Assembly: GCA_036008685.1 (NCBI GenBank)
Contig: DASYNF010000232.1
Location: 1 to 17,303 of the forward strand
Reading direction: 5' to 3'
Source of the DNA: Actinomadura_C sp036008685
Lineage (GTDB): Bacteria > Actinomycetota > Actinomycetes > Streptosporangiales > Streptosporangiaceae
DNA length: 17,303 bases
Part shown: positions 14,101-17,303 of the stretch, piece after piece
Position numbering within the stretch: position 1 is the first letter of the stretch
Layout: the number at the start of each line of letters is the position of its first letter
The notes under the pieces: generated by a model
Seen by the model: only the letters and a program-made list of their open reading frames with translations
What the model was told of the DNA's origin: nothing
Database searches by the model: none
Program-made: the position numbers and the translations under genes

Positions 14101-14710
14101 ATGAAACCAGGAGTGGAGCCGCACGGCGACGGGACCGTCGTGACCGAGCCGATAGGGGACCGGGTCCTGATCTGGACCGCATCGCCCGTGCTGGGTGCCG
14201 GAGCCGGAGGCCACGTTCGGTGCCCTCGTGCTGGGGAGCCTGGCCGGCCTGGCGTTCGCCTGTGCGGCGGAGTGGGAAAGACTCACCGTGACCGTCTCCG
14301 ATGAGGCGGTCAGGCTGAAACGCCGCGGGGCGACCCAGGAGATCACGCGTACGTCGGTCAGCGCCGTGTTCCGTGACGGGAAGCGGCTCGTGCTCCTCGG
14401 TACGGCGACCGAGGAACTCGCGGGGGAGAGCTCCGACCTGAAGGCCGGTCGTCTCGGGGAGGCCTTTCTGCGCCACGGATATCCCTGGCGGGAAGGCGGC
14501 GATCCGTACGAGGAGGACTTCCGTCGCTGGGTCGACGACACCCCCGATCTCCCCGCGAGTGCCAACGCGCTCTTCAAAGCGTGCGCGAGAGCGCTCGAGA
14601 AGAACGACACCGGGGACACGCGGCAACTGCGCACGGAACTGGCCAGGCTCGGCATCGTGGTCCGCGACGAGAAGAAGCGCCAGCACTGGCGCGCCACCAA
14701 GAACGGGTGA
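14101..14710 (+). pseudogene. YqeB-like membrane protein gene with internal deletion and frameshift
   Basis: A good start (ATG 14101, GAGGGAG eight bases upstream) opens MKPGVEPHGDGTVVTEPIGD and VLIWTASPVLGAGAG, which looks like the family N-terminus entering its first membrane helix. Homology then jumps to another frame near 14195-14200: PEPEATFGALVLGSLAGLAF (second helix), LTVTVSDEAVRLKRR, PWREGGDPYEEDFRRWVDDT, LPASANALFKACARALEKND and GIVVRDEKKRQHWRATKNG. This matches the C-terminus of YqeB-like proteins. The first-helix end and inter-helix loop, about 30-40 residues, are missing and the frame changes there. Translation from GTG 14195 alone would give an N-terminally shortened 171-aa protein. 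The molecular function of YqeB-like proteins is unknown to me. Confidence 0.75.
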
Positions 14711-14725
14711 CCGCGCAGGGCCCAG

Positions 14726-14873
14726 GCCTCCGCCGTGATTTGCAGTTGTTCGGGCCGTCACGGGCCCGATCCGCGCCGGCCGCCGCAATGACGGGCCCGC
14801 ACCCGCCGGGCTCTCCGGTCCAGCGAACAATTGCAAGATCACGGGGGTGGAGGCGTGGTCGTGCCATTGTTCG
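14726..14873. repeat. Inverted-repeat element with three copies of a 20-bp motif
   Basis: Copy 1 CGTGATTTGCAGTTGTTCG (14734-14752) is mirrored by copy 2, whose reverse complement is CGTGATCTTGCAATTGTTCG (14824-14843), with one base of gap and one mismatch. Copy 3 CGTGGTCGTGCCATTGTTCG (14854-14873) matches copy 2 at 17 of 20. The copy 1/copy 2 inverted repeat extends outward through GCCTCC and inward through GGGCCGTCA/TGACGGGCCC, so most of 14726-14855 is an imperfect palindrome. A shortened relative, GCGAACAAAGATCACG, lies at 11009-11024. There is no coding capacity. A MITE-like or other non-autonomous repeat is likely, but no target duplication was found. Confidence 0.55.
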
Positions 14874-15339
14874 CGCGCGTGGCTCAGTGACTCCCTGGCC
14901 CGGGCGCGCCGCGGGTCGGCCGCGGCAGACGCGACATAGGACATCATCTGCCGCATCACCGAGGATGACAGCGGCGGTTCGCCCGCGGCGACCAGGCGGA
15001 TCGCCCGTGCGATGTCCGGCGGCGGGGTGTGCTTGAGCAGGAATCCGCCGGCGCCCGGAGCACGTGATCGTCGGAGTCGAACGTGGTCAAGATGATGATC
15101 TCCGGCGGGTTCCGGCGGGAGCGCAGCAGCTCGGTGGCCGCCAGCCCGTCCATCCGGGGCATCCGGATGTCCATCAGCACCACGTCGGGCCGGTGCTCGT
15201 TCACCGCGCCCACGACCTCGGTGCCGTCGGCGACCTCCGCCACGACGGAGACGTCGGGGGCTCCCGCGAGCATCAGTGACAGCCCGGCTCGTACGAGCGC
15301 GTCGTCGTCGACGACCAGCACACGGATCGGAGGGCTCAT
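14874..15339 (-). pseudogene. NarL/LuxR-type response regulator, frameshifted and truncated
   Basis: From ATG 15339 the receiver domain is clear: IRVLVVDDDALVRAGLSLML (acidic pocket), DVVLMDIRMPRMDGLAATEL (phospho-acceptor Asp in LMDIRMP), and EIIILTTFDSDDHVL. Near 15050-15060 the frame breaks. The alternative frame continues AGGFLLKHTPPPDIARAIRL, VAAGEPPLSSSVMRQMMSYV and ARARESLSH. A loss of about 10 or 13 bases inside GC-rich direct repeats would explain it. Similarity then stops at about 14873, exactly where a 20-bp repeat begins, so the LuxR-type DNA-binding domain is gone. ATGA overlap with the kinase gene shows the original operon. It cannot act as a normal transcription factor. Confidence 0.85.
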
Positions 15340-15758
15340 CTCGGCCACGGTAGCCAGGCCTGGAGCCGGAAACCACCGTCGGACGTACGGCCGTGCTCCA
15401 GCCGCCCGCCCACGAGAGCGACGCGTTCCCGCAGGCCGATCAGCCCGGCGCCGGCGCCCGGCCGCGGGGTCGCGGTCACGGCCGGCGACAGCCCGTTGTG
15501 GACCTCGACCGTCAGCTCGTTCGCGGGCGTACCGTCCACGGTCACGCGCACGTGCGCCCCGGGCGCGTGCTTGCGTGCGTTGGTGAGCCCTTCCTGGACG
15601 ATGCGGTAGACATGGCGCCCGATCCTGGCGGAGACCGCGGGCAGATCGCCTATCCGGTCGTCCAGGATGGCGAGGACGAACACCCCGTCGATCAACGCGG
15701 CGGCGGTGGTGAAAGCGATGTCGGCCGCCCAGTCACGGATCGGTCGCCGGATCAGCAC
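15336..15758 (-). pseudogene. NarL-type sensor histidine kinase with large in-frame internal deletion
   Basis: The 140-residue frame starts MLIRRPIRDWAADIAFTTAA at GTG 15758, the family's N-terminal membrane segment. After VFVLAILDD it jumps straight into the ATPase domain: GRHVYRIVQEGLTNARKHAP (N box, about residues 48-67), then GAGAGLIGLRERVALVGGRL (G boxes). Intact members have roughly 370-400 residues with several membrane helices and a HisKA_3 domain carrying the phospho-His, all absent here. Because the deletion is in frame, a short protein could still be made, but it could not autophosphorylate. The stop codon overlaps the response regulator start (ATGA). Confidence 0.82.
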
Positions 15759-15795
15759 GACCCCACGCTAACGGCGGCCGCGGGCCCCCGGCAGT

Positions 15796-15827
15796 GGCCA
15801 TGTGTCTACGGGACCACCCACCTTGGT
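15796..15827. repeat. 32-bp motif, copy B (matches 13905-13936)
   Basis: 23 of 32 bases match copy A without gaps. Here GTCTAC (15804-15809) is followed by a direct GTCTA (15826-15830). It lies about 40 bp upstream of the broken kinase gene, where an autoregulatory operator would be expected, and before the divergent HIT gene. Confidence 0.45.
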
Positions 15828-15893
15828 CTATGGCGCTTCCACGGGGGAAGCCCGGACAACGTCGTATGTCCGGTCGGACCAGCGGCCGGTTCG

Positions 15894-15899
15894 TACCAT
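15894..15899 (+). promoter_or_regulatory. -10 box TACCAT, leaderless promoter of the HIT gene
   Basis: TACCAT fits TANNNT and is eight bases from GTG 15908; no ribosome-binding site lies between. Confidence 0.45.
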
Positions 15900-15907
15900 C
15901 GGGGACT

Positions 15908-16375
15908 GTGACGCTTTCCAGGGATTGCCTCGCATGCGACAACAACGCGCGCTTCGCGTCGTTGCCGCCGCGCGAATGCATCGCGGCCGACCGGCACTGG
16001 CGGGTGGCCCACGCGTTCGGGACGGCGCTGCCGGGGTGGCTCGTGCTCGTGCCTCGGCGGCACGTGACCGCCATCGCCGAGCTGACCGATGCCGAAGCGC
16101 TCCGCTTGGGAGAATGGCAGGTACGGCTGTCACGGGCATTGCACGCGGTGACCGGCTGCGCGAAGACCTATGTGGCCCAGTTCGCCGAGGCCGAGGGATT
16201 CGCCCACGTCCATTTCCACGTGGTGCCGCGGATGCCGGATCTGCCCGGGGAATGGCGTGGGCCCAAGGTGTTCGGTCTGCTCGGCCGGGCCGAGGCCGTC
16301 GGTCCGCGGAGGATGGACGCGCTGTCCATGGATCTCCGCGACCACCTGCTCTCGGCCCGGCCGGAGCCGGAGTGA
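15908..16375 (+). CDS. HIT-family nucleotide hydrolase/transferase-like protein
   Basis: 155 aa. The histidine triad is complete: His100, His102 and His104 in GFAHVHFHVVPR, where the middle His is the nucleophile in characterised members. Upstream elements GWLVLVPRRHVTAIAELTDA and AKTYVAQFAEAEGFAH are standard HIT segments, and CLACDNN near the N-terminus is a partial metal-binding signature. Family members hydrolyse or transfer nucleoside monophosphates (for example AMP-lysine, Ap4A); the substrate here is not readable. GTG 15908 is preferred over longer in-frame starts from 15794 because the family sequence begins there and a TACCAT box lies just upstream. It stands alone on its strand. Confidence 0.88.
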   Translation: MTLSRDCLACDNNARFASLPPRECIAADRHWRVAHAFGTALPGWLVLVPRRHVTAIAELTDAEALRLGEWQVRLSRALHAVTGCAKTYVAQFAEAEGFAHVHFHVVPRMPDLPGEWRGPKVFGLLGRAEAVGPRRMDALSMDLRDHLLSARPEPE

Positions 16376-16393
16376 CAGAGCCTCATGGCCGCC

Positions 16394-16630
16394 TCAGTGC
16401 CACTCGTCCCATTCGTCGTACACTTCCCATTCGTCGTATCGGCTCCAGTGACCGCACTCGTCCCAGCAGTCGTTCCAATGACCGGGCGTGCCCACGGCCA
16501 CGTGGTGCGGTGCGACGGCCGCGACTTCGGCCCTGGCCGGGGCGGCCATGGCCGGAGCCCCCGCGAGAACCGTCGTGGCCGAGAGGAAGAGTCCGGACAA
16601 TACGGCTGTCATGTGCTTTGGAATACCCAC
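16394..16630 (-). CDS. Small secreted protein with Trp- and Asp/Glu-rich tail
   Basis: 78 aa, not recognised. GTG 16630 is well supported: GGGGAGG (16639-16645 reversed) lies eight bases upstream. MTAVLSGLFLSATTVLAGAP then AMAAPARA is a signal peptide, leaving a mature peptide of about 45-50 residues. Its last 27 residues contain six Trp, ten Asp/Glu, three His and two Cys: GHWNDCWDECGHW, then RYDEWEVYDEWDEWH. The DNA of the tail holds an imperfect 18-bp tandem repeat (TACGACGAATGGGA twice). Metal binding, wall association or a modified secreted peptide are all possible; no modification enzyme is adjacent. The gene converges on the HIT gene, 18 bp away. Confidence 0.65.
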   Translation of the reverse strand: MGIPKHMTAVLSGLFLSATTVLAGAPAMAAPARAEVAAVAPHHVAVGTPGHWNDCWDECGHWSRYDEWEVYDEWDEWH

Positions 16631-16931
16631 GGAAAGCACCTCCCCGGAAAGGCCCGAGCCGATCGCACCGGTTTCGGCGCCGGCATTCACCTGCGTCATC
16701 GCCGCCATGCGGTAGGGAATACGGCGCCGGCCATGGGGCGGTCGCCTGGGCCCTTCACTGTCATCTGGTGCGGTGCCGCGGCAATGATGTGGACCAAGAA
16801 CGTGGACCTGGAGCGCGGCACCCGATATAACCGATATCTCCCATTTCAGACCGTCGAAACCGGCAAAGAGGAGAATTGCCGTGGCATTTGCGTGCGGGTG
16901 AATGGCCGGAAACCCGATATGGTGATGCCGC
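16631..16931. other. 301-bp region without a confident gene
   Basis: The stretch between two minus-strand genes should hold the promoter of the small secreted protein. It is AT-richer around 16820-16840, with GATAT-AACCG-ATATC (16824-16838) forming a short inverted repeat. On the plus strand GAGGAG followed by GTG 16881 opens a six-codon frame, too short to call. A longer plus-strand frame crosses the region but continues antisense through the alpha/beta hydrolase and has no family match. Confidence 0.4.
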
Positions 16932-17303
16932 TCATCGGGCCTCGTTACGATCTTCCGTGGACTGTCTGCCTCTGGGGTCCGCCTCGACCACTTCCTCCCG
17001 CAACAGGTCCGCCAGCAGGGCCGGTTGCGCCAGGAACGGTGAATGCGAGGTGTTCAGGCGCCGGATCCGGTGCGCGCGCCGGGCCATCGTCTCCTGCGCG
17101 AACACGGGGAGCCCCGCGTCCTGCTCGCAGATGACGTAGGTGCTGGGAATGGTCCGCCAGGCGGCCCGGGTCAGTGGCTGGGACATCGCCGGAAGCGACT
17201 GGTAGCCGAGCCGGGCGGCCGCCGCGGCCGCCGTCTCCGCGTCGACGTCACCGTAGAAGATCTTCTGTGGGTCCGTCGCCTGGATGCAGCCCTGTGCCTC
17301 CTG
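16932..17303 (-). CDS. Alpha/beta hydrolase, C-terminal part (5' end outside window)
   Basis: 123 residues in an open frame that runs off the right edge, so the start, oxyanion hole and nucleophile are not visible. It matches the C-terminal part of an actinobacterial alpha/beta hydrolase group: KIFYGDVDAETAAAAAARL (cap region), then IPSTYVICEQDAGLPVFAQE with the candidate catalytic Asp in CEQDAGLP, and RIRRLNTSHSPFLAQPALLA with the catalytic His in TSHSPF. These are esterase- or haloperoxidase-like hydrolases; the substrate is unknown. The last 15 residues are charged and variable. The small secreted protein gene lies 301 bp downstream on the same strand. Confidence 0.85.
   Translation of the reverse strand, partial: QEAQGCIQATDPQKIFYGDVDAETAAAAAARLGYQSLPAMSQPLTRAAWRTIPSTYVICEQDAGLPVFAQETMARRAHRIRRLNTSHSPFLAQPALLADLLREEVVEADPRGRQSTEDRNEAR

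Noticed and set aside
13907..15376. Long minus-strand open frame from the response regulator through the YqeB-like gene
   Set aside because: Only the part at about 14874-15060 is homologous (second half of the receiver domain after the frameshift); the rest is antisense or repeat DNA.
16385..17134. Plus-strand open frame across the small secreted gene and hydrolase
   Set aside because: It runs antisense through both supported genes. The middle part (around NVDLERGTRYNRYLP) has mixed codon use and no family match.
1..17303. tRNA, rRNA, CRISPR arrays, complete insertion sequences or phage genes
   Set aside because: No cloverleaf with a TTCGANNC-type arm, no regularly spaced repeats and no transposase, integrase or phage structural motifs were recognised by reading.

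Overview
The window is about 70% GC with G/C-rich third codon positions. Most starts either follow a TANNNT box directly (leaderless) or carry a purine-rich ribosome site. Gene content and order point to a high-GC actinobacterium, most likely a Streptosporangiales genus. That placement is an inference from protein style and gene order, not from a marker gene. Part of the layout (dapD, dapE, LOG, coiled-coil membrane protein, tag, DUF3117) follows the order known around Rv1201c-Rv1211 in Mycobacterium tuberculosis, with insertions and losses.

1-4.65 kb, plus the dapE start: a 5'-truncated DUF222/HNH protein, then a membrane-anchored lysozyme-like protein divergent from dapD. A strong terminator separates dapD from a convergent pair of secreted wall hydrolases (GH25 muramidase and a PGRP-type amidase). 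dapE lies beyond them. Peptidoglycan precursor synthesis (DapD and DapE make meso-diaminopimelate) is therefore interleaved with peptidoglycan cleavage.

4.65-7.2 kb: dapE, then two tandem LOG-family phosphoribohydrolase-like genes that overlap by one base. 7.2-8.2 kb: a gene-poor stretch with a hairpin-rich leader, a small secreted protein and an unassigned minus-strand coding-like fragment. In M. tuberculosis the corresponding interval carries fadD6, folP2 and gpgS; none is recognisable here. 8.3-9.9 kb: a tightly overlapping operon of a coiled-coil membrane protein, an SRPBCC protein and DNA-3-methyladenine glycosylase I, followed by a remnant of an MMPL transporter.

10.2-13.9 kb: a PaaX-family regulator and a PaaG-like enoyl-CoA hydratase/isomerase on the minus strand, divergent from the DUF3117 microprotein gene and leucyl aminopeptidase pepA.

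13.9-15.8 kb is a zone of gene decay. A YqeB-like membrane protein gene has an internal deletion plus frameshift. A NarL-type response regulator is frameshifted and cut off at a cluster of 20-bp repeats. Its sensor kinase has lost its middle, including the phospho-accepting domain. A 32-bp motif is repeated on the two sides of this zone.

15.9-17.3 kb: a HIT-family protein, a small secreted protein with a Trp/Asp/Glu-rich tail, and the 3' part of an alpha/beta hydrolase gene that runs off the window.

The observations most worth following are the repeat-bounded wreck of the two-component system, the shared motif on either side of it, and the Trp-rich secreted peptide. No complete, clearly new multi-gene system was found.
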